From: Terfezia claveryi
Taxonomy: Eukaryota; Ascomycota; Pezizomycetes; Pezizales; Pezizaceae
Assembly (NCBI GenBank): GCA_015179025.1
Contig: WHUX01000003.1
Span: forward strand, 124,001-188,000
Reading direction: 5' to 3'
Length of the DNA stretch: 64,000 nucleotides
A model generated the notes under the pieces. It saw only the letters and a program-made list of their open reading frames with translations. It searched no databases and had not been told where the DNA came from. Shown in pieces: positions 34,201 to 44,699 of this stretch (positions within the stretch are counted from its first letter, which is position 1; every line of letters begins with the position of its first letter). The position numbers and the translations under genes are program-made.

Positions 34201-36920
34201 ATGGCCACGCAAATGACACCAGCCATACACGCCTGGACAGATACTCTGAAAAAGACGACATTTTCCACAGCCCTCGATTCCACCAGTTTTCTTCAACGTG
34301 CCATGGCAGTGGACGAGCGCCTTCGTGCAGCCCTCCAGCTCGGCCAACCATGCCCCTTCCCGCGAAACTTTCAGATTGCGGCGTTGAAGGCTTGCGATGG
34401 GGCGCAATTCCTTCAGCATATGGAGACATATCTTGGCTACTTGGAAAAGGATGATTGGTATGGCGCTGTTTTAGCAGTTGTGCGACTGCAGCTCCCTGAG
34501 CTCCAAAAGATAGAAAAATATGATGATAATATTATTGAAAGGGATGATGACGCAGCGATGAGATTGCATGAATACTGGAACGGGGAATTTCAAGGGCGGT
34601 CTCTTCAAGCCCTGAACCAGATGCTGCAGGAAAATGAAAAGCAGTGGATAATATCACCACATACCTACTATACAAAATCACTTGTGATGTTCCAAAGTTC
34701 TGGAACAGGCAAATCGAGGTTAGCGTCTGAGATTGGGAACATAGAGTTTGAGTTTTCGTTTGTTTTTCGGAAGGAAGGGGATACCGGTTACCCATCGGGT
34801 GATGCGGAGATCACGGCATATTTTGCATCGCTCAGCACGAGCGAAGATGAGCTGGATGCGCGGGTAGGAGGGCTTTTTGGAGCAATGGGCGTAATTGGTA
34901 ACTGAGCTCCTTCCTCACGTGCTCACGGAGTGTACTGATTTCCCAAGCCTCCCAGTGGTACAAATCACAACTAATCCTGAATCCCAATGCTGCTGCCAAA
35001 GATTTGGCATACCTATGGAATCGCTTGTTGGCTCCGGTCCCGGGGAATCATTCCCGGCCTGAAAGCTCAAGATCACCATTCCGGGGGTCAACATACCAGC
35101 GCCTCCAGCATGATGCACTGAGCATAACCGAGGAAATAAAGAAAGTTCATAAGGTATTGTTCCCAACCTGGAATGGACTAGACCAATGCTGAGACATGCT
35201 GCTGTAGGGGAAAATCCATCCCAATGATATTGAGGGGAGCACGGCACTCTACCGCCTCATCATTGAACCAATGAAGAATTTGATAATGATGATTCAAGAG
35301 AGGCCAATGGGGTCAGAAGCGCGTGATGATCATTGCGTACTGCTCCTAATCGCTTTTGACGAAGCGGCAAACATCCCTCAAGCAGCACTAGCTAGTATTC
35401 GGCGGCTCCTCAGATCATTCACCGGCCAACCGCTCTGGGCACTGTTCCTATCGACCTACAACAGTATCCCAAAGCTGCAATCTGCACGAAAGGATGACCC
35501 GTCCGCGCGGATTCGAAGTAAAGAATTCCTACGACATGAGCCATTTCTTGGACTGCAGCTGGATTTAGAGCTTAATAGAAGATTCGGAGATCATGTGATG
35601 TGCCAACAAGAGATTTTAAAACCTCTGATTGAGTTTTCAAAACCCGACCATTTAACATTATTTGGTCGGCCTCTGTGGCGTCTTCACGCTGGTAGCTCCA
35701 TGGAAACCCTGCGTTCATTTGTGGAGATGAAGCTACTTGGTGGGCCAGTTGCCTTTGATACCCTGAACCAGAACCATGTTTTCTCTATTCTCGCGTCACG
35801 TCTATGCTTAGACCCTTGTGTCAATTCTCAGGAATCCGTCAATCTGGCCACCGAGGCAGTCAATTCACACTTGCGGCTTGTAGTGGGTATGAACCAAGAG
35901 GCTAGCAGCTTCAGGACAATTACCCCCTCAGAGCCAATTGTTGCGCATACGGCGGCCTCTCTGTTGATGGGGGGTGGAGATTTTAGGCACAGCGTGGATA
36001 CTAGAAGTATCTGGCCAAGATGCCTTGATACACTAAGCAGCGTGATTGGGCGTGGATTGGTGGAGAAGGGTCTAAAGGGAGAGTTATACGCTCGGATCTT
36101 GGTCATTATTGCACGAGATATCTTGCTATCAACGGCACAGCCATTTAAACCGAATGCCTGTAACTGGTCTAGACCTTTTGCAGTTATGGACTTTCTCGGT
36201 ATTCTCCTAAATCCAGCTAGTCAACAAAGCGTTTTCGACTTTCAGCCAATGTCCAGAAGACTACAGAACATTGGTGCGCAATCTAATGCACCCAGTCAAA
36301 GCTTTAGGGATATATTCTCTACCGCGCGGATGAATTTGAATCATTTCACATCCACAGGGACTAGTCTGCTACGTGAGAATGTCCCAGAGCTCCTGCACGA
36401 GCTACTACGACAGTCCGCTGGACTCCAGCTGGCGTTCAACCAGCCCGCCTGGGACATATTAGTACCATTATACTTTGGCCAAGAAGAAATGCCATTTGAC
36501 AGAAACTTCGTATCAGCTCTCGCAATTCAGGTCAAAAACACAGGCCGCAAAAATAAGCTGAACATTGGACGATCTCAATTAGGTTATTTCCAGGGGCTTC
36601 GTCAGCCGATCCTGGTAGTCCTCATGGATCTTGGAGTTCCACCAGCACCACCACAGAGCTTTTATCCACGAGCAGCCTCGGGGGAGCAACCTTCGTGTTG
36701 GGGCATCCACCTCCAAGGCTCAGGCAGTGCTACTTGGGGGTTTTTGGACAATCTACGTCTGGGCGTAGCTTGTAAGGAGCTCTTGGGAGCAATATCCATG
36801 GGCAGAACTGATGATAGTGTTCATTCCATCTTGTGCAGTATGAATGATCGCTTTCAAAAGCATACCCGCGTCGAGCGATTTCTCGGGACCTCATATGATA
36901 GTGTAATGGAGGATGTGTGA
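34201..36920 (+). CDS. P-loop NTPase with C-terminal PD-(D/E)XK nuclease domain, Crinkler (CRN) type
   Basis: Exons are 34,201-34,897, 34,948-35,153 and 35,208-36,920, with introns of 50 and 54 nt (GTAACT...CCCAAG; GTATTG...CTGTAG). Phases agree, giving 871 aa with no stop or frameshift. Residues 166-173 (SSGTGKSR) form a Walker A motif, 189-204 (FRKEGDTGYPSGDAEI) a block typical of these NTPases, and LLLIAFDE ending near 353 a Walker B. The C-terminal region carries EKGLKGELYARILVIIARD (about 585-603) and SALAIQVKN (Q742, K744), resembling PD-(D/E)XK motifs. NTPase plus REase is the arrangement described for fungal CRN proteins, thought to act in nuclei in conflict or host interaction. No signal peptide is visible, and no canonical N-terminal CRN translocation domain was recognised. 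The gene lies alone between AT-rich DNA and a LINE fragment. Role in this organism is unknown. Confidence 0.82.
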
Positions 36921-37145
36921 ATAGGATTTGGTACTACACAGTAAATGTATTTAATATACCCTGTTCATTGACGTACAGGAGTGAAAATCACTAGTGCAGA
37001 GCTTGAATGTGATGATCAGGTCCTCGTGGTGGGACCGCAGGAGTCAAACCCGCTCCTGTCCACCACACCCTCGTCCGATGTGGTCTTCAACCCACTCCCC
37101 TGTCCGATGGTCCAACCACAAAGGAATGATGCACGCCTGAACGAA
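36921..37145. other. 3' flank of the Crinkler-like gene
   Basis: No polyadenylation signal is certain (TTTAATATA near 36,949). TTGACGTACAG at 36,968 could be a splice acceptor for a GTGTGAAT donor overlapping the stop, but the joined frame would stop at once. Otherwise nothing seen. Confidence 0.35.
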
Positions 37146-37735
37146 AAAGCGACGCCACCCTTTTTTTATTTTTATTTTTTTATACTCATTACTCTTATGC
37201 GGTCCCAGTAAGGGGACCATGAAGAGCCACCCGGAACTCCGGGTGGATTCAGAACAAGGCAAGTTAATCTGCCAGGTCCATCGCTAGATACATGAAATGA
37301 GGGGAAAGAAAATCGTAAGCGGGGGCCTTAATGCTGTCATTAACGGACAATGTCCGATGAGCTCGAGAGCCCTGACGAAGGGCCCCGGGAAAAACGGAAA
37401 CGAAAGGAAAACCCCCCCAAATGGCACCGCTCTCTCCTCCACCTCCCCCCTGCTTCCTCTTATCTCCCCGTGAGACTGTGATATAAAAATTGGAAAAAAG
37501 CCTCGGTGGCCTCATATATCTCTTCCCCCTCCTTCCGCCAGTCGACTTTGTCTAGTTCTTCCCAGGTGTCTCTATTCCCGAGAAGAAGGGTCCTTTCCCG
37601 CCTGAACCGTGAGCATTGGAAGGTAATGTGGTGTCCGTCCTCTACTGTATGGCCGCACTCGCATTCCATGGTGTCTGCTTTGCCAATGTATTTGAGCCAG
37701 CTCCTCTGCGGGCTAGTAGCCGGCATGGCGCGGGC
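37146..37735 (-). pseudogene. 5'-truncated Tad-like LINE, 3' end
   Basis: On the minus strand, 37,726-37,460 encodes the C-terminal end of a LINE pol (QRSWLKYIGKAD, CECGHTVEDGHHITFQC, WEELDKVDW, ATEAFFQFLYHSL), the cysteine/histidine region that ends fungal Tad/I-type LINE ORF2. A 3' UTR follows, then an A-rich tail (T-rich on the plus strand, 37,155-37,190). RT and endonuclease domains are absent, as expected for 5'-truncated insertion. The 3' UTR (GAGCCACCCGGAACTCCGGG, GGCAAGTTAATC) matches that of the LINE at 43,000-43,690. Confidence 0.82.
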
Positions 37736-37885
37736 CCGCCGGCCTTAGCGCCCTGCCACCAAACCCACCCGTGGCTGAGGTAAGCGGGCCCGACATGGGT
37801 CAGCGGCCCCTCCCCGCTAGAGGGCCCCGGCCGCTGGCCCCTCCCCGCCTACTAGGCCGCTGGCCCACCCGCTGGCCCCGCCTAC
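37736..37885. other. GC-rich tract
   Basis: About 150 bp markedly richer in G+C than the surroundings, with repeated GGCCGCTGGCC-like words. No gene recognised. It might be a remnant of the LINE 5' junction or unrelated DNA. Confidence 0.4.
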
Positions 37886-38364
37886 GCCACTTGCTTGCCA
37901 CTTCTAACTCATGCCACAACACTTGCAGCAGGCCCTCTTATACATACGTACACACAAATAATCGGACTTTGAGGGCTACATCGAATCGGACAATACATGT
38001 CCGTCATCCACATACTAAGTATTTATAGATATTCTTGACGCTTTATGGTGCCGGCAGTCTAGAGGGTACCATTTTAAGGGGGTGTGCCACTAACGTATCA
38101 ACAACACCACCATAACAGATCTCGAATATTTTTAACGTAAGATCGAGAGTATTGGCTATGGAGAACAATAATTACGTTTTAAAAAAAAATTAAACAAAAA
38201 ACTGAGTGAGTTGATAGGTAAAAAGAAAAGACTATTTTGTATGTAGAGCCAATGAATTACCCATGCCAAGAGATGCCAAGAAAGAATAAAATTACCAATA
38301 TAGGAAAGATTTGCAATTAAACTAGTCCCCATTCAGTATATGAGTTCTACGGTGGCTTTCTTTA
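37886..38364. other. Interval with no recognised feature
   Basis: Moderately AT-rich, with A-runs near 38,180. GAATCGGACAATACATGTCCG contains a short palindrome (37,984-38,004). No coding sequence supportable. Confidence 0.4.
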
Positions 38365-38450
38365 CGAGACTGTTGAACCCCTCGCTGGTATTTGAACTTA
38401 GGTTCTTTTGCCAGTGAGTCTAAGTCCATGCTACTAGCTATAGCTATCAA
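38365..38450 (-). other. tRNA-like unit, weak
   Basis: On the minus strand AAGTTCAAATACC (about 38,387-38,399) resembles a B box and TAGCTAGTAGCATGG (38,427-38,441) a stretched A box. Arms do not fold convincingly. Pseudo-tRNA or SINE remnant. Confidence 0.3.
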
Positions 38451-38715
38451 GCATGCCAAACATCTCCTTCTATAACTAGTTCCTCCTCCTCCTCACTAAC
38501 ATCCGTACCCTCTGAGTCCTCCTCTTCAGTGTCAAAGTGAAGTTCTATATCACTATAATCATCATGTACTCTTAGAGCTTTACGAGATTCGCAGGCTTTT
38601 GCAGTAGAAGCAATATACGCTTTTCTCTTTTTGCTGATCCGAGGCATTGTTCAGTGTGGTTGGCAATCTATTCCGCATCACACAAATAAATAAAAAAATA
38701 AAACCGTGCTGACTA

Positions 38716-41301
38716 CTATTATTAGTGGGGAAGCGACAGGTGATAGGGAAGCAACAGAAATGAACCCTGGTATACTTGGCAGTCCTCGACATGCCCCACC
38801 ATGAGTTTGATAAAACAATATTCAGCCTAAACTCATACCCTGACTATATCAAACCCGCTCTATGTCATGTGCATGTTAACTAAGCAAGAAAAAAATCCTA
38901 TATGCTAGTATATATCACTTCGAACAAAAAAACACCCAATTACCCCCCCTTATGCATAAATTACTCTATCACTACCAATCTCGCCCATAACCAATCTCAA
39001 TATATACCAAAAGATCATTCGAGGCCCTATATATCTATTAATATATAAGAAAATACAAGGCTCCCAGCCCCAAATATATAGAGGATATCGACTTACCTCG
39101 AAAAATTCCTGAATTTGCTCAACCCGGCGCAACTCCTCAATTTCTGCCTCATCAAGCTCCTCAAACTCAGTATTAACCTCGACATTGATCTCGCTTATTA
39201 CCCTTCTTCCACCTCTACTACTACCACATCCCCTACCCCTACTAGTACCCCCTCTACTAGTACTACCTCTACCGGAAGCCACCCTACTAGCACCACCCCT
39301 ACTACTAGTCCCTACTCTCCTCAATGCCGTAGGTTTAGCTTGAATTCGAGGGCGTTTAGGCTTGGGAAGTCCACCAGCCAATGCAGCTTCACATGCCATC
39401 TGATATTCTGCATTACAGATAGCCTTTGCCTCATCTAGAAGCTTTTTAGCAGCCGCCTTCTCAGTCTGCTTTAAAGCAGCTGCCTGCTCATCCTCCTTCC
39501 ATTGTACCAGCTTAGCAATACCCTTATCAACCTCCTTTTGTGACAGTACCCTGCCTTTGCCTACATATGCTTTGCTGCTAGCTGGTTTGACTGTTTTGCC
39601 GCCTCGAAGCTGCATAAGAGTGGCTGACCGCTTCTCAATATCTCGATACTTGGTTACTTTCTAGATCATAAAGTCCATACATGCTTGAAACTTGTCCTTT
39701 AGCATGATTGAAATTTCAGCTTCGATCTCAGCAGTGATCTGCTTCATTCTTCCAGGAGTATCTGCAATAAGATGAACTTTAGAGGAGGTAGTAGGAGCTT
39801 GAAAACTATGTGCATAATCCAAATCAATTAGCCAACAGCCAGACTTCTTCCATGCTGCCAAAATAACTTCGGCAGTAAAAACCTCTTGCCGTGTAAAGGT
39901 TAATAGGCCATGAAATACTGCTTTCGTAATTATGGCAGTAGGATTCGCTGCAAACTAACTTTGAAGATGTCTTTGATATGCTCTTTGTACTAAGCCAAAA
40001 CAGCCAACATCGAGAGGCTGCATGAGATAGGTGCTGTGTGGTGGTAGGCAAATCATATGAATGCTATGATTGAGTGCAAATTGTACCACTCGGTAGTGGA
40101 TATGTGAAGAATGGCCATCCACAATGAGAATTCGAGGTTTACCATGATTTCTTATCATTGGCTCAAAATGATCGGAAATATAGGCAAATCCTAAATCATC
40201 GTCTATATATCCACTAGGCGAAACTGCAAATATAGTATCTTTACATTCGACACCATGCCAGGTTGTCTTGATTGATACCGCAGTTGAGAAATCCCCTTTG
40301 CCCCTACATTCATTAAGACTCCTCCCCCCCCTGATACCCCCCCCTTTGGCAACCCTCCTTTCTTGTAGATTGGCACTGTCGATAATAATCCATTAAGATA
40401 ATAGGATGCTCGATGTGTTTTGCCTTAGTAAATAATGAATGGTGAAATGATGCGACCAGCTGCAGAGATTGTTTCTAGGACACTGACAAATTCGCGCGAT
40501 CCTTCACTCAATGCCATTGCTTCCTTTTTCCTGCACGAACAATTGCCTTCTCACGCTGGCCACCTCTACCCATAGTAATACCTTTCTCATCACAATTCCA
40601 TATATTATCTGGTATAACCTTTTTACGTCATGCAAGGTTGGCCAAGTCTCGAAGAAATTCCCTCTGTATCTCATCTTTGCAGCCTGCTTCGCACTCTCTC
40701 TTGGTATATGATATAACGCTTATTTACTGAAGGATGGCGAGTTAGAAAACGTTCTACCCATTTCTGGCCTATCTCATGTAATACTTTCTTGCCGTCACGG
40801 TTCTGGTTGTTGTTGCGCTCATTCAGTACGTCTTGCGCTATGCGATGCAATAAATCTTGTGATAATGGAAATCCGCAATCTGCCATCAGCTCATAGAGCT
40901 CCACAATTGCACTCTCCTCTCCTGGACTAAATAGCTGCTGGTCTCGATGTGCTGCCCTCCGGGAGCCCTGTGTACCCTTAACCCTACGGCCTAGTGTAAC
41001 TGGATGAACCCCATATTTGCATGCAATATGAGCTTGCTTCTCATGGGGGTGCTTTCGGCAATAAATTATGGCCGCCTGCATCTTAGACTCTAGATCTGCG
41101 TCCATATTGGAGGAAGAGAGAATTCAGTCGATTGTCGATAGGTAGGTCTGAATCTCGTGCTTCAAATGATATGCTTCTTGAGCGGTATAACACAGTAATA
41201 CTGGAGATATTGGGCAACGAACGAGGAGGGGTGGTCTTGGCAAACAAGGATATCCATGTCTGTCGCTTCCCTATCCCCTGTCGCTTCCCCACCAATAATA
41301 G
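38716..41301. mobile_element. Fot1/pogo-type DNA transposon, decayed (2,586 bp)
   Basis: Inverted ends CTATTATTAGTGGGGAAGCG (38,716) and its near complement ending CCACCAATAATAG (41,301) pair over about 50 bp and are flanked by TA on both sides (38,714-38,715; 41,302-41,303), the Tc1/mariner target. Inside is a broken pogo transposase on the minus strand. Confidence 0.9.
38950..41105 (-). pseudogene. Pogo/Fot1 transposase pseudogene
   Basis: Starts at ATG 41,105 with a Psq-type HTH (KQAHIACKYGVHPVTLGRRVKG) and a CENP-B-type HTH (HEIGQKWVERFLTRHPSV), ending at TGA-rich sequence near 40,671. DDE remnants follow: NIWNCDEKGITMG (first Asp, near 40,600), ILIVDGHSSH (second Asp, near 40,125) and MQPLDVGCFGL (third Asp, near 40,010). 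The C-terminal tail (39,615-38,950) is Lys/Ala- then Arg/Gly/Ser-rich. Several stops and a C-rich insertion near 40,320-40,350 break the frame. It is related to, but diverged from, the intact transposase at 46.4-48.4 kb, which could in principle mobilise only elements with matching ends. Confidence 0.85.
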
Positions 41302-41303
41302 TA

Positions 41304-41795
41304 AGGCTGAGGACGAATTACCCATTTTGCCAAGACTTTACCAAGATGGTACCCTCTAGACTGCTGTCTGTCCACCACTAATACTACCTTCTACCAGAAC
41401 GTACAATCTTGTCAGACCGCTATAATCCTGTCGGACCGCTATACTCCTAGTGGATTCACTCTTTATAATCTAGTTTACTGCCGACAGAATCCAGTCTACT
41501 CTTTATAATCTAGTTTACTGCCGACAGAATCCAGTCTACTATGTTCATATTTACTGCATACAGGTATTTCCCACCGTACTAGGTTGCGCAAATGCCTGGA
41601 GGAACTCAACCCCGAGGCCACAGGGATTTCTTCTAAACTAACTATGAGCTGATTGTTAGACAGCGGAGACTGGTCCTCCAACAGCAGGCGGGAACTGGTT
41701 CTGAGATAGCAGGAAGTGGTTCTGAGACCGCAGGAACTGGATCGGACATTAGGCGGCTCGAGACAATAGGGGGCACGCGGGTGTACCTACTTCAA
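41304..41795. repeat. Spacer with a perfect 40-bp tandem duplication
   Basis: 41,461-41,500 and 41,501-41,540 are identical (CTTTATAATCTAGTTTACTG, then CCGACAGAATCCAGTCTACT). Loose CGGACCGCTATA and GGAACTGGTTCTGAGA repeats surround it. No gene. Confidence 0.7.
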
Positions 41796-42622
41796 AAGTG
41801 TGGCCGCCTGGGACTTAGAGATTCTTTCCTGGCATTGCTACACAATACCGGTACTGAATGAATTCTATACTTATTTGCACGATTATAAGGAGGTTGTTTG
41901 CTCGCTCATTTGCTCACTCAATTCTAGAGTTATTTGCTCGCTCGATTCTAGTGTCATTTGCTCACTCGATTCTAGGGTCATTTGCACGCTCGATTCTAGG
42001 GTTATTTGCTCGATCCATTCTAGGGTCATTTGCTCACTCGATTCTAGGCTCATTTACTCGCTCGCTCGATTCTAAGGTCATTTGCTCACTCGATATTAGG
42101 CTCATTGCTCGCTCAATTCTAGGGTTATTTCCTCACTCGATTCTAGGCTCATTTGCTCGCTCAATTCTTGGGTCATTTGCTCGCTCGATTCTAGGGTCAT
42201 TTGCTTGCTCGATTCTAGGCTCATTTATAGGCTCATTTGCTCGCTCAATTCTAGGCTCCTTTGCTCGCTCAATTCTTGGGTCATTTGCTCGCTCGATTCT
42301 AGGGTCATTTGCTTGCTCGATTCTAGGCTCATTTATAGGCTCATTTGCTCGCTCAATTCTAGGCTCCTTTGCTCGCTCAATTCTTGGGTCATTTGCTCGC
42401 TCGCTCGATTCTAGGGTCATTTGCTCGCTCGCTCGATTCTAGGGTCATTTGCTCGCTCGCCCGATTCTAGGGTCATTTGCTTGCTCGATTCTAGGGTTAT
42501 TTCCTCACTCGATTCTAGGGTCATTTGCTCGCTCAATTCTAAAGTCATTTGCTCACTCGATTCTAGGGTTATTTGCTCGCTCGATTCTAGGGTCATTTGC
42601 TCGCTCCATTCTAGGGTCATTT
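41796..42622 (+). repeat. Minisatellite-cored repeat, related third copy
   Basis: A head GGCCGCCTGGGACTTAGAGA resembles that of the 8-kb copy. About 30 units of TCATTTGCTCGCTCGATTCT plus AGGG follow, with a 119-bp higher-order duplication (about 42,150-42,390). Open frames through it are repeat artefacts. Confidence 0.8.
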
Positions 42623-42623
42623 G

Positions 42624-42994
42624 TGTTAGTGAATGCAGCCATTATATTCATTCATTCCGCCCATACCTTGCTATGCTGCCTTGCTATACCACATGCCAAC
42701 GGCCTCGGCCTTCATAGGCATCGGCCTTCACAGGTATTGTGCCTTGGCCTTCACAGGCATTGCGTGCTTCGGCCTTCACAGGTATTGCGTGCTACCCACA
42801 TGTCCTTCTTCTTATGTACGTTCATTCATGTATATATATCTCGTTCATCCTGCTTGATAGAGATATCTGAATATCAAATCACCTCGCATCTCTTCACTGC
42901 GATACATCACATTTCCTCACGTCTGCCGTCCCACTCATCTCGCTCTATGTGATAATCACATCTCGCTCATTCGTATTATCCTTCATTGGAGATT
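42624..42994 (+). repeat. Truncated copia LTR
   Basis: Starts TGTTAGTGAATGCAGCC and follows the LTR of the 12-17.8 kb copia element, including GGCCTTCACAGGCATTGCGT and the CATTCGTATTATCCTTCA stretch. It stops about 60 bp short of the LTR end, where the LINE tail begins. Confidence 0.8.
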
Positions 42995-42998
42995 CGGA

Positions 42999-43690
42999 TT
43001 TTTTTTTTTTTTTTTTTTTTATACTCAGTACTCCCCCAATAAGGGGACTATGAGGAGCCACCCCGGGTGGATTCAGAACGAGGCAAGTTAATCAGCCAGG
43101 TCCACCGCGCGCAGAAAGCAGAAGACTAAATACAAATATTGTGAACCACGAAACTGTGTAAATCAGAATATTGTGTAAGACAAAAAATGTGTACAAGGAA
43201 ACTGCGTAAATAAGAACTTTGTGTAAGGGAAACAGTACTATGAAATTCGTTAAACGCAGACCCCCCTGCTGTCATTAACCGGCTGTGTGCCAGATGACCT
43301 CGGAGGGCCTGACTGAGGTCTGCGTGAATGTGTACAACCACCGCCTTTCTTTTCCAGAATCTTAGATGCGGCGCCCGAAGAGCTTCCTGTACAGAAACCC
43401 GAAAAAGGCCTCCACCGCGTCCCAGTCCTCCTCCCCTCCTCTTTTATCCATATTGGACGGTCTAGGTCCTCCCATTCTCTTATGTTGCCTAGACTCCGTC
43501 TCTGTTCGCGGTAAGTGGGGCACTCGAATGTGATATGATGTCCGTTTTCCGAGTGGTGTCCACAATCGCACGTGCACGAGTCCGCCTTTCCTATCTTGTA
43601 TAGCCAAGATCTCTGGGGCCCTCGGTCGGTCCGGAGCCAGGTGTAGGCTGAAAGGGAGTGGCGAATTGAGGAGGTTATACCCCCATGAGT
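42999..43690 (-). pseudogene. 5'-truncated Tad-like LINE inserted beside the LTR
   Basis: Its poly(A) tail appears as a T-run at 42,999-43,020. The minus strand encodes QRSWLYKIGKADSCTCDCGH, a HHITFECPTYREQRR stretch and WEDLDRPIW, then after a one-base frame change DAVEAFFGFLYRKLFG. The 3' UTR matches the 37-kb copy. It abuts the truncated copia LTR, suggesting insertion into it; the remainder of the LTR was not found on the other side. Confidence 0.78.
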
Positions 43691-44060
43691 CCCACGGTAC
43701 CTTGAACTCGGTTGTTCGAAAGGGAAAGGATTCAGTGGAGAAAAACCTCCAATATGAGCGGCGTTTCTTGTGTTTTTGTTTGCGGAATACGGTTTGCGCT
43801 GGGTCGCACACTCGCATGCACACGCTCGCATGGGGATGCTCGCATGCACACGCTCGCATGGGGATGCTCGCAGCTATAGGCATTGGATCTGCTATAGGAT
43901 GTAGCATCTGCCTCAATGAGTCTCACGGTACCTTGCTCGGACAAAGGTGTTTCGAGATGGGAAAGGATTCAGAGGAGGAGATGGCATCCCTATAGGCATT
44001 GGAAATGCTATAGGAGAAGCACCCATGTATTGAGGAGGTTATACCCCCATGAGTCCCACG
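43675..44060. repeat. Mosaic of short repeats
   Basis: CCCATGAGTCCCACGGTACC occurs near 43,682 and 44,047, with a variant (AATGAGTCTCACGGTACC) near 43,916. GGGAAAGGATTCAG follows two of them. CGCTCGCATGGGGATG is repeated at 43,828-43,870. The mixture suggests several short fragments inserted together. Confidence 0.55.
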
Positions 44061-44065
44061 GTACC

Positions 44066-44266
44066 TCACTGCTGCCGCCCCCGTCGGAAGACGGAGACCA
44101 CATCACCTTCGACTGCCCCCGCTTTAGGTGGGAGAGAGCCCGTTTGCTATGGGACCGAGCTACGTGGGAGGATTTAGATAAGTCGGATTGGCGGAAGCAG
44201 GACGAAGAGACATTCGAGGCCACGGAGGCCTTTTTCGGGTATCTGTATAGAGAGCTGAGGTAGTGG
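44066..44266 (+). pseudogene. LINE ORF2 C-terminal fragment
   Basis: Encodes DGDHITFDCPRFRWERARLL and WEDLDKSDWRKQDEETFEAT, then FFGYLYRELR and a TAG, the same terminal domain as the two minus-strand LINEs but on the plus strand. The Cys-x-Cys part of the finger is missing at the 5' break. Confidence 0.75.
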
Positions 44267-44299
44267 GTGGATGGGGTAGGCTTGCGCTGGAGAGCAGCG

Positions 44300-44440
44300 C
44301 TGTAGGAGGTAGAAGGAGATCAGATTTTCATCATGCTAGACTCACAAGCAGCCATACAGGCAACAATTAATATAAGCAAAGTGGCTCCTTCGCGCTTAGC
44401 AATCAAAAGCACCATCAAAAACAGCCTGATAGACAGCAAT
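44300..44440 (+). pseudogene. LINE RNase H fragment
   Basis: IFIMLDSQAAIQATI followed by APSRLAIKSTIKNSL resembles the RNase H of Tad-like LINEs (LTDSQAAI motif). It lies 3' of a C-terminal fragment, the wrong order for one element, so it is a separate piece. 44,441-44,699 holds AT-rich DNA with no feature. Confidence 0.5.
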
Positions 44441-44699
44441 TAAAGGGATGTAGCTCTACTTTTACTAGTTCTACTTTGATTTCTCATTTACCTAAGAAAA
44501 CAGAGAAAAAAAAGTTATAAGATAAGGGTACTATAATATATTATCCTAATATTCCACTCTCTAATAAATACTTAGTTCTTAAGAAGGTACTAAAAGAGAA
44601 TATAATAGCCTCAAGTCCCTTCAGCTTAGTTAAAGATATCTTAAGTCTTTGATATCTTCTCTATTTTTGCTTTGATCTCTTCTATAGAAAAGATAGTTA

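Noticed and set aside
36981..37211. Extra terminal exon of the CRN-type gene
   Set aside because: The best splice from the stop region would place a stop immediately after the junction; the 871-aa model already ends sensibly.
41858..42952. Overlapping open frames with ILGSFARS repeats
   Set aside because: Product of a 24-bp tandem array running into a copia LTR; no coding signal.
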